This document shows, piece by piece, positions 1-11,260 of a stretch of DNA of 64,000 bases (its first letter is position 1; every line of letters starts with the position of its first letter). The DNA is taken from positions 12,029,738 through 12,093,737 of the forward strand of contig NC_085862.1 in NCBI RefSeq assembly GCF_034702125.1, read 5' to 3'. The DNA comes from Engraulis encrasicolus. Lineage: Eukaryota; Chordata; Actinopteri; Clupeiformes; Engraulidae. Position numbers and translations under genes: made by a program. The notes below the pieces were generated by a model. The model made no database searches and had not been told where the DNA came from. It was given only the letters and a program-made list of their open reading frames with translations.

Positions 1-3000
1 TTCTGCTGCGGTTGCTTTCATGTGTTAGGGATTTCTGAAGTCCTTTGAAATGTATGCATTGTCTGATGTTGTGTTCCTTCGGCTACACATCGAAAACAGG
101 TCCCCCATTTCGACAGTAGATGTGCCCAGTCTATTTGATGCTTTGTTAATTCACTTTGAATCCCTCCTAGTTTTCCTCAGGTGTGAAGTTTCTTCCTTTG
201 TTGAATTGACCCCCCGATTCAGCCCATGGGAAGGCTGTTGTTATGTTGTGGTCTCCTGTCTCCTGTTGTCTGGCCTCCTGGTCTGGCTTCTTCTTAGCTG
301 GCTCCCATAGTCATTGTTAGCAGACCACTGTCTCCTCCCTGGGATCGCCCTCTGTCACTTCCGTTGTAAATCTCAGTCACTGGCCACCATCTCCGCCCTG
401 GTCGATCTGTGAAGACACCAACAGCGAGCGCAGTATCAATTCTTTGGATAGACTATCTTAATTTCACATTCTCATTCATTAGCAAACTCAGACATACACA
501 ATCTAACTGTATAATCAAATTAATTACACAATTCAATCTCTAAACAATTTTAATTCCTATCTCATCTACTCATTTTTATCATCAATCTAAACAATTTGTT
601 CTCTTCTCTCCAGTCAATTATATAGCATTTTTCTTAAATCCTCTCCTTTAACTTACCTCCTGAATTATGAAAACCTCTTTCAACTATAAATTTCAAATTT
701 CTTCAAATTTCTTCTAATTTTAATCTAAATCCTGTCAATTTTCCACTTTTCTTTGCCAATTTTCTAATCTTCTATTTTTTCTTTCCATGTTTAATCAACC
801 TATGCACCCCCCTTTTTTCACTTTTGTAGCCTAAGCTACAATTGTGAAAACTTCATTTGTAACTCCCAATTCTCCAGCCTTTTCACTGGATTTCGGTTCA
901 TTTGATTCTCTTTCAGCGGTTGGAAACAGACCCTTTGTTAGTTCCAGTGGGGAAACATCAGTATGTTAATTTTAGATGTTAGTTGGGGTTAATCAGTGTT
1001 AGATATTTTTCATAGCTTCATGCAAAAAGATGACATGCAATAGGGCGTTTCCAACTGCATTGCTTGCTTGAATTGATTCTATTGAAATGATTTCAACCCC
1101 TTTGCTTTTGCAAAAACACCCCTGTATTTCCAAAATGTTTCCCCTTCGTTCTCTTCGTTTTCCCCAATCAAATTTGCTTCCTTTTTGAAGTTGCCAAAGT
1201 TTCCTGCACCATTCAGATTTTTATTTTTATTTTTCACCAGTTATATCAGATCAACTATTCCCTTTGCAAGGCTTGTTAAATCTGTGGATCTCTCATTCCA
1301 CACCTCTGCCAGATTAACCATTTGCATGCCAATTCAGGACTTTTCTGCCCCCTCTGTTTGCTTGCATAATTTATTAGTTCAAACTGGTTTACCTCCTGCT
1401 GGAGCCCCCTTCACACCTTCTGTGACTTCGTCCAGTTAATCAGGGTTTTCAATCAACATTGTGGCCATTCAATATTCAATGCAAACCCCTCTTCCCTGTG
1501 TGAAGCCTAATGCTATTAGTTAAAATGTCAACTCCTCTTCACCAGTCTCTCCTCCACTCTTCCAGATAAATATCCGGTAATTCCAAATACTCCATTAAGC
1601 AATTCAAATTGTACTTCATACATTCAATCTCACTCACTTTCATATTTGCATTCCATTTTCTAAACCAAATTTCTCAGCCACCTATTCCACACATTCTCTC
1701 CATACAATTTCTATGCTACCGATTGATATCCAAATGCCATTACACTCTTCTAGTTCCTGATATCTTAAAACTTGGCATATCTAATACAACCATACACAGA
1801 AATATCCATCTCTCTCTGCTGACACACAAAAGTCATTATCACTCTTTCAGTCTTTGCACTTGACCCACTCTCATACATACAAGCTTTTTATCTCAGACCA
1901 TTATCTAACATGTTAACCTATTAGACAATAAGTACTTTGAATTTTGAGCATTGTATCCTGATTTTTTGCTACCTAATGCACTTCTATGCTATCCATGAAA
2001 CTCTATAGTATTTTGCTTTTATCACTCCAAATGTTCTCTCACCTTAAATCTACCAATTGCTACTACACCCATTACCAATGTGTCAATAGCCTATCTGATC
2101 TTTTCTTCTTGCCAAGGAATGCTGACTCTGTTAATTACCTTTGTCTACACTGGTGCATTGATCATAGCCTTGAAGTTCTCCCTTCTCTCAGCAAACAAAA
2201 CACTTCCATCCTTTGTCCATCGCAGCCCATTATCATAATCCAATTTAAGCTAAGACCTTCCTGTCTTCTTCATTCCCTCCATGCTAAATTGTTTGTTAAC
2301 TTTGAGCTGTCCCAGTCCCTTCTTCCTTTGAAATGTTTATCAGCCAACTTTAAAAGTCTAAGAACCACTTCAGACCAGTGATAACACAATTGCCCACAGG
2401 CCCCAGCCAGTCTGGGAGTTCCCCCACACCTTTGAAATCACACTGGGTCTCCACACTGGGTCTCAACCACTCCTAGCCCTCTGGTCATCAATGTATTGCA
2501 AATATATGTTAAGCATTCTCAACTCCCAGTTGCCAGCACATTAACATTCATTGCTTTCTTTAATTCTTCAAGATCAGACATGTTAATGTTTTCCTTCCAG
2601 ACCATCGGCACCTCTCCTTGACACATTCATTTACATTTATAAAGACATCTCTACCCCCTCTTCTATGGTGGGGCAGGAACAGATCTCTCTCACCCAAACC
2701 AAGCACTAACTCTCTGTTCAGTGAATCTCTCAAACCTTTATTTTCTTGCCCATATGTTTCTCCTTTTTTATTTTATTTTATTTTATTATTCCCACAAGGA
2801 ATATTCCATTCCATTCCGCTCTTCTCAAATGAAAATTTAAAAGCTAGTTCCGGCTTCCAACTTCTAAACAGTCACTTCAGCTTCCATCTCTCTCCCCATT
2901 GCCATGGTAATTAACCCCTAGTGGCCAAACAGAGTACCACACATCCACAGAAATTTACCTTTTCTCCTCGTATGTTAAAATACCTTATCAGTTCACACTG

Positions 3001-3479
3001 CATGCATTTTCACCCAAATTCAAATTTCTGCATAGCCATTCTGACTTCCACACTTCCTGCTAGCCTATATGATTTCACATTCAACCCAGTCAAAACTTAT
3101 TGAACAGATGTCACATACCGCCGCAACCACCAACCATGCTACTCGTCATGTCACCACTCTGTTAGCTTATCTTCTTAGTTACATTGTTCTTCACTTCATT
3201 CCTTCTTCCATCGTTATTCTATGTTTCAAAGTAGGCTATCTTCCTATCATGCCATCTATATTATACACTGAAATAATTCCAGCCAACACAGTCTATATGG
3301 CCTCTCAGCCCTTTGCTTTTCATCCCTACCTGACCTATTCCTTCTACACTGGATATCTCCATCCAAAAGAAATAATTCTTTCCATCTATTTTCACACTTT
3401 CAAAACCTTTTAATTCTCTGTATTTTCTTCTCCTCTTTCAATCCAATCATTACCTACAAGCCAATCAATGTTTTCTCTC

Positions 3480-3660
3480 TTTTTTTTCTTTCTCCTTTCT
3501 CTCTCTCTCTCTGATATCACACCATATCCAGAGCCACACAAATTCACACACACATACATTCTGTGGATCCACACACACACTAACACTTCACACACATTGG
3601 CATACTCTCTCTCTCTCTCTCTCTCTCTCTATGCCCAAATTCACATACAGCAAAAATGAT
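3480..3660. repeat. (CT)n and (CA)-rich low-complexity tract
   Basis: Pyrimidine-rich simple sequence inside the internal region of the LTR element. It includes a pure (CT)n run at about 3606-3632 and CACA-rich stretches. The short reading frames over it are artefacts of the repeat. Confidence 0.85.
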
Positions 3661-4667
3661 TAACTTCCACTATTAAAATTACACCAGAGGTTGATCCATA
3701 ATTAAAATTATTTTTCAGCTTCCGACGGGGAAAAAGCTAAACATCTTCACCTAGTATTTAAATTTGTCCATACAATTATTCCTCTGCTCCCTGAGTAATG
3801 CCACACACACATAGTAGGCCTATCATACACACCGAGATCTCTCGTAATGAACTGTGCCTGTCTTACATCAAAGATATTATGAAAGTCCTTCTACCAATTC
3901 AAACCTCGTTCATAAATCATAGCTTCTTGTCATATACATGATCTAGCCACCTTGTCATTCGCCACACACCCTTCAATCATCAGTACATAAGATCATCCAT
4001 CCATTACTCAGCGCTCCATTTGGCCGATTCTCACAAAAATACGACTGCCCATCATACGTCTTTGGGTTCGACCACCTATCGCATGAAATGCCCTTCAGAA
4101 TTTAAACACTGCTTTTAAGGCCACATATTTCAGTGTGCAGTGTGCTACCCTAGTTTACGCACTCTCCCTCCCCCGAAGAACAATATTTTGAGCATCTAAA
4201 TTTGCTGATCGTCCAATCATATCCAAAAATAAGCCTGTCCAACCTAAGACCTTGAAATCGACCACCTACCACATACGCCGTTCATATTGTACACCGCTTC
4301 TAATAGGCCACATAAAAGTGTGCAGTGTCCGCCATTTGTATAACTCAAACACTCCCTCATCCTCGGTAATATGCAGGATCATCCATTTTTGGTTTCTTTA
4401 TGTTCCCCCAACCTCATCATTTCAAACAACGGTACATTTCAGCTTAACTTCCCACTTCCTTAGCTAACATAATACAATTATTTGAAATAATTAACGTTAT
4501 TGGAATCTACTCACCGGGCCCAGAATGCGGTCCGACTTTTGCCGTCGGCAGGTCTTTGATGAACTTCTTCCAGTAGGTTTCTTCCACTTCTTACTTGGCC
4601 AAGTTTTTTGAGATGTTGTCCTTCCTGGAATAGTCCATCTTCCCCCTGTCTGCAGCTCCATCATTAT

Positions 4668-4683
4668 CGCACTTCTGACACCA
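4668..4683 (-). promoter_or_regulatory. primer-binding site of the LTR element
   Basis: The minus-strand motif TGGTGTCAGAAGTGCG starts with TGG, the complement of a tRNA CCA end. It lies 5 nt internal to the LTR edge, the normal place for a reverse-transcription primer site. The tRNA species was not determined. Confidence 0.65.
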
Positions 4684-4688
4684 TTAAA

Positions 4689-5096
4689 TGTGGGTTTTTT
4701 CTCTATTACTGTCAGACAAGCACTTTGGGTTCGGTGAGTTTTCTGCAGATATCTTTATTCATTACTGCCCCATAGAAAATATGGAACAGGACAACATCCT
4801 AATGATACACCAGTCTTGCTGATCTACCTAGTTGGGATGCGCCCTGCCTTGTGTTCTCTCAGAGCATTTATAGTGTGAGCACACCCAGCCCCGTGGCCTG
4901 CTAGGCCCTATACAGATGTTAATTAGGTCACTCACACCTCAGCTGAGCTGACACTCAATACAGACATACTAGAATGATATATATACAGTCACAGACATAT
5001 ACACATATAGTCATATACACATATCTCAATATTCCTGCATAGACATGTACATATAATAATCTGCATATGAATCATATAAGATAAAATTTAACCACA
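4689..5096 (-). repeat. LTR of the minus-strand retroelement
   Basis: On the minus strand the 408-bp unit begins TGTGGTTAAA and ends AACCCACA, the TG...CA ends expected of an LTR with a short terminal inverted repeat (TGTGG/CCACA). Within it, in the right order on the minus strand, are a TATAAA box (4872-4867) and an AATAAA polyadenylation signal (4759-4754) about 110 bp apart. This fits a U3-R-U5 layout. The matching 3' LTR would lie left of the window. Confidence 0.7.
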
Positions 5097-5814
5097 ATAC
5101 CTTCTGCTGACTGTAACTGTAAAAAACATGAGTCTTTTTATTTTATAAAAAGACGCACTGCTACTACAGCTTGTGTGCCCCGGGAGTTATATACAGGAAG
5201 TATATCGATCAACATTTCAAGCCGTTTTTGTCGATGTAGCGAACATAATCATTTGAACCCAGGCATCATAAGCACGTGCAACATGAATGCTTGTAGTCTA
5301 TATTTTGTACATCCAAAAGTTCGACAGACGTCAAAAATCTACTTTTACGGAGGGAAATGCACCTTCGTGATGACCACAGGTATCATGGGACATCTTCATG
5401 TGCTCAACAGTCATTGGGTAACGCAGTCCGTCAGCCGCTGCTAATTTGCATAACTTTCGGGAGAGCTCAACTTTTTGACGTGCCACCGGACCCACGCTCG
5501 CGTGCCGGAATCCCAACATGTACGGCGAGTCCGGTAACGACGATATGCCGCATTTCATTGAAAATGAATTGAATGCGTTGGTACGGCTTGCGTCAAACTG
5601 ACAAATGGATGGGCACCGTAAGACAGTGACATGAATAGGACCAGTGAGCTTGTACCTGTGTGTGTATTGTTGTAGCCTATATACTGTATGGATTAGACAT
5701 TTATACAATATAAACTCTTAGTCTATACACACATATACTTACATAAAATATGATTAAGGTATTTTGTGTGAGAATTTACATTGTTTGACAGTGCCATGAA
5801 CTGACAAAGATACA
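5097..5814. other. no recognisable gene
   Basis: Unique-looking, moderately CpG-containing sequence outside the LTR. A 125-codon minus-strand frame (5331-5708) crosses it but shows no domain, no convincing splice sites and no repetitive signature that I can name. I see nothing else here. Confidence 0.5.
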
Positions 5815-5820
5815 TTTTCT

Positions 5821-5965
5821 TATGGTGGGTATGGTGGAGGTGAAGATGGAGGACGGAGAGGAAGAGGTCAGGAAAGATGGAGAGGGAGAGGTGAAGATGG
5901 AGGAGGAAGAGGAGGAGGTCAGGAAAGGAAGACGATGGAGGAAGCCAAAGGCCAGAGAACCAGCA
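5821..5965. repeat. purine-rich GGA/GAGG imperfect minisatellite
   Basis: About 145 bp built from irregular repeats of GGAGG, GAAGA and GTGAAGATGGA units, almost pure purine on the plus strand. No coding signal is evident. Confidence 0.7.
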
Positions 5966-6090
5966 TAGGGAGGCGCCGCTGCAAGCTGTTTCAGAAACAC
6001 ACCATGTCAGTAATGTGTGTGATAAAGGTAAAATGTTCATTTTATATTTTAAAATTCTTAAACTGATGTACAGGTGTATTTTCTTTGTGT

Positions 6091-6095
6091 CTGTC

Positions 6096-6187
<92 letters not shown>
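6091..6187. repeat. (GT)n microsatellite
   Basis: A CTGT-rich lead-in runs into about 43 uninterrupted GT units. It creates spurious poly-Cys/Val and poly-Thr/His reading frames on both strands. Confidence 0.97.
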
Positions 6188-6188
<1 letters not shown>

Positions 6189-6189
6189 T

Positions 6190-7105
6190 TCCTTTTTTGC
6201 CTGGCTGTGTGGCCAAAAACGCCTATGCACATTTTTAATTTTATGTTCTTTTTTTACAAATGTTTTCACACAATGAATTGTAGTTTTAAAATGTTGCATA
6301 CTTGTTCATTTCATATTTTAAATTTCATCAACTGATGTACAGGTGTATTTTCATTGATCTCTAAACCTCTGAAAATCAAATTTCCATTTTGTGGTTTTCT
6401 TCATTTTAAACTGTTATTACACCCCTTTAACTTGCAGTAAATTGTAAAACAGGCCTACTGTTAGATACTTAAAGAAATGTTCAGGGAAAAGGGGCCAAAG
6501 CACTTTTTCTTAGGACATTATTTTACACTTTTATGGTCAAAACATGCAAAAATGTCCAGGTGGACATTCTGAGCCTTCGTGTTAAAGGGTAGTGCAAAAG
6601 GAAGATAAACCATGCCTCTTAGAAGCCAGAGTTTGTGACAAGAGGTTTAAATGTGATGTTTCTTAACGGACGCCATTGCCTCAGGTCATCAGCACCTATA
6701 TTTTATAGTCTTTAGGGGTCAGACATACCAAAGCCGAACGGAACGGCCACGAGACAATCCTGCTTGGATCCTGATTGGTTCTCTCCGCCGCAGCCGAAAG
6801 GCACTGATTGGAAGGTCACATACCCGAATAGGGGCCTACAGAGCAGATTAAAATGATTCATACTAAAGCGTTAAGTATGTTCAACAATATGTTTTAAATG
6901 ACACCAAATTTATTTTGGATTATTCCAACGGCAGATCACAAGGCGCAGGGAACTTTGACGTGCGTAATTGCCATTAAGAGCTGCGTAAACGCTATTTAGA
7001 GGTGGGTAAACGCTATTTCCTGAATTCCAGAGGTGTGTAAACGCCATGTACGTGCGTTTACCCTCCACTACAGCCCTGTTTGTGTCTGTGAAATCATTGC
7101 ATATG
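6190..7105. other. no gene; AT-rich sequence with short degenerate repeats
   Basis: An AT-rich stretch. Near 6980-7060 there are three degenerate direct repeats of a GTAAACGC-containing motif. No coding region or named repeat family was recognised. Confidence 0.5.
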
Positions 7106-7607
7106 TATACTGCCCTACAATATCAGAACGCAGTATCTTGAAAATGGTCGAAAATGGGTTTAGACCGGAAATTGGCTTTAAAATACCTTCTTTTTCTTGT
7201 GTTAAAATTTTTTGGCCCAACTTGGTCCCGTTTCGGAAAAAAACGCAAAAAACTGATTATACTGCGCTTTTTGGTTTTAGGAGGCTACGTGTTACTAGCC
7301 AAGAACGCAGTATAATGCGAATTATAGGCCTACTGCACTTCTCCATTGACATCGTGGTTTTGGTGTAGACAGTAATACCACAACAGAGCGCAGTATAATG
7401 ATTTTTCAGCTAAAAAGTAATGAGAATGTTGTTTTTTTTGCTTTTTTCTTGCGTGCATAAATTTTCACCATAAAAAAGTATTATATGGAAGTGTCATCAC
7501 CACTTTACCTCCAACACAGTCGCGTGGACAGAAAGGAAACTTTAAAGCCTTTTTTCTCAGTTTGGCATTTTGAATTATACTGCGTTCTGAAATTGTAGGG
7601 CAGTATA
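7106..7607. mobile_element. TIR DNA transposon, copy 1 (non-autonomous)
   Basis: A roughly 500-bp element. Its left end (TACTGCCCTACAATATCAG) and right end are imperfect inverted repeats of about 28 bp, each ending inward in GAACGCAGTA. TA flanks both ends, so the target duplication may be TA. It has no transposase frame. A diverged second copy follows directly at 7629-8167. The superfamily is not assigned. Confidence 0.65.
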
Positions 7608-7628
7608 GTGACAATAGGCCTACATGCT

Positions 7629-8167
7629 ATTCTGCCGTGCAATACTAGAACGCAGTAACTCAAAATGGTCGAAAAAATTTTTATATCGGAAATCGGTTCT
7701 AAACTACCTCATTTGTCTTGTGTCCAAAAATGGTGGTCCAACACCGTCCCGTTTTGGAGAAAACTCGTTTTGAAAGTGCAAAAATGACCCAAAAAAGGTT
7801 TAACAAAAACGCAGTAATTCGGCGAGTTACTGCTGCACGTTCCAATGGGACTGGTTTGGGAGTAGACAGTAATACAAGCTAAGAACGCAGTAACTCCTGC
7901 AGTAACTCCATTTTGTGGCAGTAATACCAGCCAAGAACGCAGTAACTCTGTTTTTTGTGGTAAAAAGACACATATATTTTTGCCACATAAATTTTTTGGG
8001 TTTTTTTTGGTGTGCATTAAATTTCTATCCTAAACAAGCATTACCAGGAAGTGTCACCACCAATTTACCGACAACACAGTTGTCGCGCCATATGGAAAAC
8101 TTTGAAGCCTTTTTTCTCAGTTTGCCGTTTTCAGAGTTACTGCGTTCTAAGATTGTAGGGCAGTATA
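7629..8167. mobile_element. TIR DNA transposon, copy 2 (non-autonomous)
   Basis: A direct, diverged repeat of the element at 7106-7607. It shares the same AGAACGCAGTA inner left end, the AAATGGTCGAAAA core and the same GATTGTAGGGCAGTATA right end. Near 7860-7955 it carries an internal duplication of a CAGTAATAC...AACGCAGTAACTC segment that copy 1 lacks. No coding capacity. Confidence 0.65.
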
Positions 8168-8479
8168 CAGAAAGGCAATTTAGCATTTCACCTATTTGCA
8201 TCAAACTATCAGTAGCATATAGGGAATACACACGAGTGGAAAGAGGCATTTATGTACAGTACATATTCATATTCTCTATCCAGGTCACTGTTGAGGCGGC
8301 AGAGGGCATGGTAAGCCAAGAGGTGCCACGATGTGTTCCCCTAGACACATTTGAGAGGGTGAAGGCAAATATGGAGGCCCCTCAAGAAAGAGGAAAGAGG
8401 AAGAACTTGGATATGATGCTGATTTTGAGGTAGGAGACAGTTCTCTTAAAGAATCAGAGAATCTCTAACAGGGAGAACG
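8168..8479. other. no recognisable feature
   Basis: About 310 bp containing part of a 172-codon plus frame that starts inside the transposon copy. There is no domain or splice evidence. I treat it as non-coding. Confidence 0.45.
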
Positions 8480-8929
8480 TTCACACTTTGGTTCCCATTG
8501 TAGCCAGTTAACTTTGCATGCATGTCCACTAGTTGGCGAGCGTCGGTAAGTCCTTCATGTGGGAAAATGTATGGAATGGAAAGGGGAACCCATATGCTAA
8601 ATACACTGCTACTGCGATTTCCAGTCACAAATATCATCAACAAAACATTCATGGTAAGCACTATGACTGTTGTTTAACAATAGGCTGTATTGACAAATCG
8701 TTCAGGTGTGCAATTTTACAGCAGGTTAGAAGATTTCACCTGCACTCGCTAGCATCCCGCTAATGTTTATGGGTTTGGCCCCATAAAAATTTAGCTTTGT
8801 GACCCAGTATATAATAATCTAGTGGCGCAAAGTAATCGAAACGCTACTCAAATGAGGTCTTATTATTTATAGCTTCGAACTTAATATTAATATTTCAGGA
8901 CAAAATATTGTAAAAAATCACAAAAATTA
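8480..8929 (+). repeat. interspersed repeat, left part (split by a gypsy insertion)
   Basis: This segment is closely similar, inverted, to 44990-45440. It continues at 10957, after the inserted LTR element. The copy near 45 kb lacks the insertion and gives the empty site. The repeat family is not recognised. It may be a DNA transposon fragment. Confidence 0.75.
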
Positions 8930-9146
8930 TGTGACAGGTTGGACCTGTCACCTGGTGCGTGTACAAGAAAAGAGAAAATAAAAACAATATGTGTCAACAG
9001 TTGTGTCCTCATTCATCATCTAGAACCTGTCGGGGAAGTTGATTGTATAACAGCTGGGTTGTCTCGCCCTAAACGAGACTGGCGTAGTCACCTTGTAAAT
9101 CTTATAAAGTAAAATTCAGATTTTGGTAAACCTACACTCGGTTACA
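8930..9146 (+). repeat. 5' LTR, internally deleted
   Basis: Starts TGTGACAGGTTGG and ends CTCGGTTACA. It matches the first 34 bp or so and the last 180 bp or so of the 977-bp right LTR. The missing middle includes the part corresponding to about 10010-10768. Confidence 0.88.
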
Positions 9147-9315
9147 TTTGACGTAGTCGGCAATGGATGACGTGTAGGACACAGCTGTTGTTTAGAAGGA
9201 GCCCGTAGTTTTAGTTTTGTTTTGTTCTTGGGAAAGACGGTGGTTGCCCCCTCCAGCGAACGACGCTGCAGCGGACACCCGGGGCTGGCATTGACAGCCA
9301 AGCTGCGAGAGAAAC

Positions 9316-9720
9316 ATGGATCCGGGACTGGCGGAGTTGAGGGAGATGGCAGCTCATCAGCAAGGGCAGTTGGATGTGCTGTCAAGGTGGCTGGGCATAT
9401 CACAGCAACCTCAACCGGAGTCGCAGGAGGCTGGCTTCACATGCTGGCGGTGCCATCAGCCCGGGCACCTGGCGAGAGACTGCGATGGGCAACGGGCCTC
9501 TTCGGGTGCGCACCGGCAGCCCTCACCGGCAGCCCACTCGGGGGGCAATGGAGAGGCCAACCGCCGACTGTCATTTAGTGGACTTGAAAGTAATCGTCCA
9601 AGAGGAACGCCCGTGTCCATCCAGCCCGGCGTGGCTCCATCCTGGATCGTTCTTCACTGTCTATGTATGATTATGTGGGTGTGTTCTTTGTTGATGATTA
9701 ATGCGCTGGGGGCCTTCTAG
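9316..9720 (+). pseudogene. truncated gag with CCHC zinc knuckle
   Basis: A 134-residue frame starting at ATG 9316. Residues about 4-30 (LAELREMAAHQQGQLDVL...) parallel the Gag segment just before the zinc knuckle of the intact gypsy element at 52 kb. They are followed by a nucleocapsid knuckle CWRCHQPGHLARDC. The N-terminal capsid part of Gag is missing and the frame ends shortly after the knuckle, running into 3' untranslated DNA. It is therefore a relic created by internal deletion. Whether the short protein is ever made is unknown. Confidence 0.75.
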
Positions 9721-9912
9721 TGTGTGTAGGCTTGCTGTGTGTGCGTGTGCGCTTGCTGTGTGTGCGTGTGCGCTGGCTGTGTGTGCCTGCGCGCTTGCTG
9801 TGTGTGCTTGCGCGCTTGCTGTGTGTGTGTGTGTGTGTGCGCGCGCGCGCTTGTTGGGTCTGTGTATGCTTGTTGGGTGTGTGTATGCTTGGGTGTGTGT
9901 ATGCTTATTGGA
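9720..9912 (+). repeat. (GT/GC)-rich minisatellite inside the gypsy relic
   Basis: Tandem units of about 20 bp built on CTTGCTGTGTGTGCGTGTGC, then a (GT)n(GC)n run and further TTGGGTGTGTGTATGC units. It explains the cysteine-rich frames on the plus strand. Confidence 0.85.
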
Positions 9913-9975
9913 CGTGTCGATGTTATTGGGTACGGCGTGTCACCGGGACGGTGACCTTTCAAAAGTGGGGGTATA

Positions 9976-10952
9976 TGTGACAGGTTGGACCTGTCACCTG
10001 GTGCGTGTATGTTACCCAAGATTGTCATTACTTGCCTGTGGGCTAGCAGGGCGGGCACTGGGACCCAGCGGAAGGGGCAACGTAGTGACAGTCCCTAGAG
10101 TATAAATTTCCGTAAATAGTTCAAATGCGAGATGCCAGGTCTGGACACACCTGGGCTCGCTGCTGTTATCGGGCAGGTGCGGTGTTGCTGTGGGGTGGTG
10201 TGAGGACCCCGTCGTGCGCGCGTAGACCTTGGTGAAGCGTCCAATTGGGTCTGGCTACCACGGGGAGACGTGCCTGAATTCCTAACCCGCTCTGTTGCGC
10301 CCACAGGTCCGAGACACGTTCAACAGCGTGTTGTGAGTGGGGCATTCTGTTGAGGGTGGGGGACACCACCGTCTTTCTCATACTGAGTTTTGTTTGTTTT
10401 GTTGCGTCAACGAGCTCTGCAGTGAAATGTGTAGTCCTGTAGCGTGGTAGTTCTAGGGGCTGGAGTTGTAGCTTCCTTGGTGTAGTGGCCTGATTGGCTA
10501 ACCTGTACTGCTACATAGTGAACCTTTTTTTTGTGTGCCGTGTGATCTTCTTTTATTAGTGTGCTGTGTTATTTCAGTTTACTTTTTATCTTTTGGTTTG
10601 GTTTACTTTTATTTTCACTGTGTAGCCAAGTGCTTGTTTCCACTTATTGGCTGCCTAACCAATTCAATTATCCAGTCATCAAGGAAGTAATCCACTGCTG
10701 TCAGTAGCCTACTTGTGACCTGCCTTGCACCCGTCCTGATAAGGACGCGTTCACATTTTAAGTATTGAACAAGAAAAGAGAAAATAAAAACAATATGTGT
10801 CAACAGTTGTGTCCTCATTCATCATCTAGAACCTGTCGGGGAAGTTGATTGTATAACAGCTGGGTTGTCTCGCCCTAAACGAGACTGGCGTAGTCATCTT
10901 GTAAATCTTATAAAGTAAAATTCAGATTTTGGTAAACCTACACTCGGTTACA
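9976..10952 (+). repeat. 3' LTR, full length
   Basis: A 977-bp LTR, TGTGACAGG...GGTTACA, preceded by a purine-rich tract (AAAAGTGGGGG, 9961-9971) that would serve as the polypurine tract. Its first and last segments match the shortened left LTR. Confidence 0.88.
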
Positions 10953-10956
10953 ATTA

Positions 10957-11260
10957 TAATGGTAGAAAACTCCATTGACACGCATTCATTTTGCACTTAG
11001 GTAGGATTAGGCTTAGCCAGTTATGGCTAGTAGCTAGTTCCGTGAGTGAACACCCCCTGAAAGAATTCAAGGACTTTTCATGTGAAAATCAACAGGAAAT
11101 GCCGCCATTTTTTTTCTCACTAGTAAAGAGCAGAGCTGTAGAGAAAAGAGTTGGAGCATCCTTTGATCTTTGCCGACGAGTGGTCACGTGGTTTGCGTAG
11201 TCTACGCCCACCGCAGAAGGGTCCTATACACCGGGAGCTGTCAATACATTTCATTGAGCG
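10957..11260 (+). repeat. interspersed repeat, right part
   Basis: Continuation of the repeat at 8480-8929 after the gypsy insertion. The part to about 11060 matches, inverted, 44880-44990 (shared TTCCGTGAGTGAAC motif). Beyond that, 11123-11250 is a diverged match to the reverse complement of 16180-16350 (shared AGAGCTGTAGAGAAA). Confidence 0.65.

Larger units (their letters stand above)
1..5096 (-). mobile_element. LTR retroelement, partial, apparently non-coding
   Basis: This is the 5' half of an LTR retroelement read on the minus strand and running off the left edge. Its 5' LTR is at 4689-5096, followed leftwards by a 5-nt gap and a primer-binding site. The internal part has no minus-strand reading frame longer than about 60 codons, so it codes for no Gag or Pol here. 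From about 440 to 4490 the plus strand is strikingly poor in G, and the 1-406 part has a more ordinary base composition. A GTGAGT donor-like site (4514-4509) and an acceptor-like CAG (ending at 407) bracket the skewed part, so it could be an intron. The superfamily (Ty3, BEL/Pao or ERV) cannot be assigned. A non-autonomous LARD-like element is my inference. Confidence 0.6.
8930..10952 (+). mobile_element. internally deleted Ty3/gypsy LTR element
   Basis: A non-autonomous LTR element of 2,023 bp flanked by ATTA (8926-8929 and 10953-10956), or AATTA if the shared A is counted. The left LTR is only 217 bp and the right is 977 bp. Both have the same ends, and the left lacks about 760 bp from its middle. 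The 829-bp internal part has a primer-site-like TTTGACGTAGTCGGCA just after the left LTR, a remnant gag with a zinc knuckle, a (GT/GC)-rich minisatellite and a purine tract before the right LTR. No protease, RT or integrase remains. Confidence 0.88.

Noticed and set aside
440..4490. APOBEC-type hypermutation as cause of the base skew in the LTR element
   Set aside because: Editing of first-strand cDNA would deplete G on the element strand. Here the depleted base on the element strand is C.
5331..5708. 125-codon minus-strand frame
   Set aside because: No recognisable motif. The opposite strand is also partly open. Chance is the simpler explanation.
6015..6335. Cysteine/valine and histidine/threonine repeat frames
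   Set aside because: They are produced by (GT)n. The same applies at 26785-27085, 27176-27543, 59153-59581 and 60119-60490.
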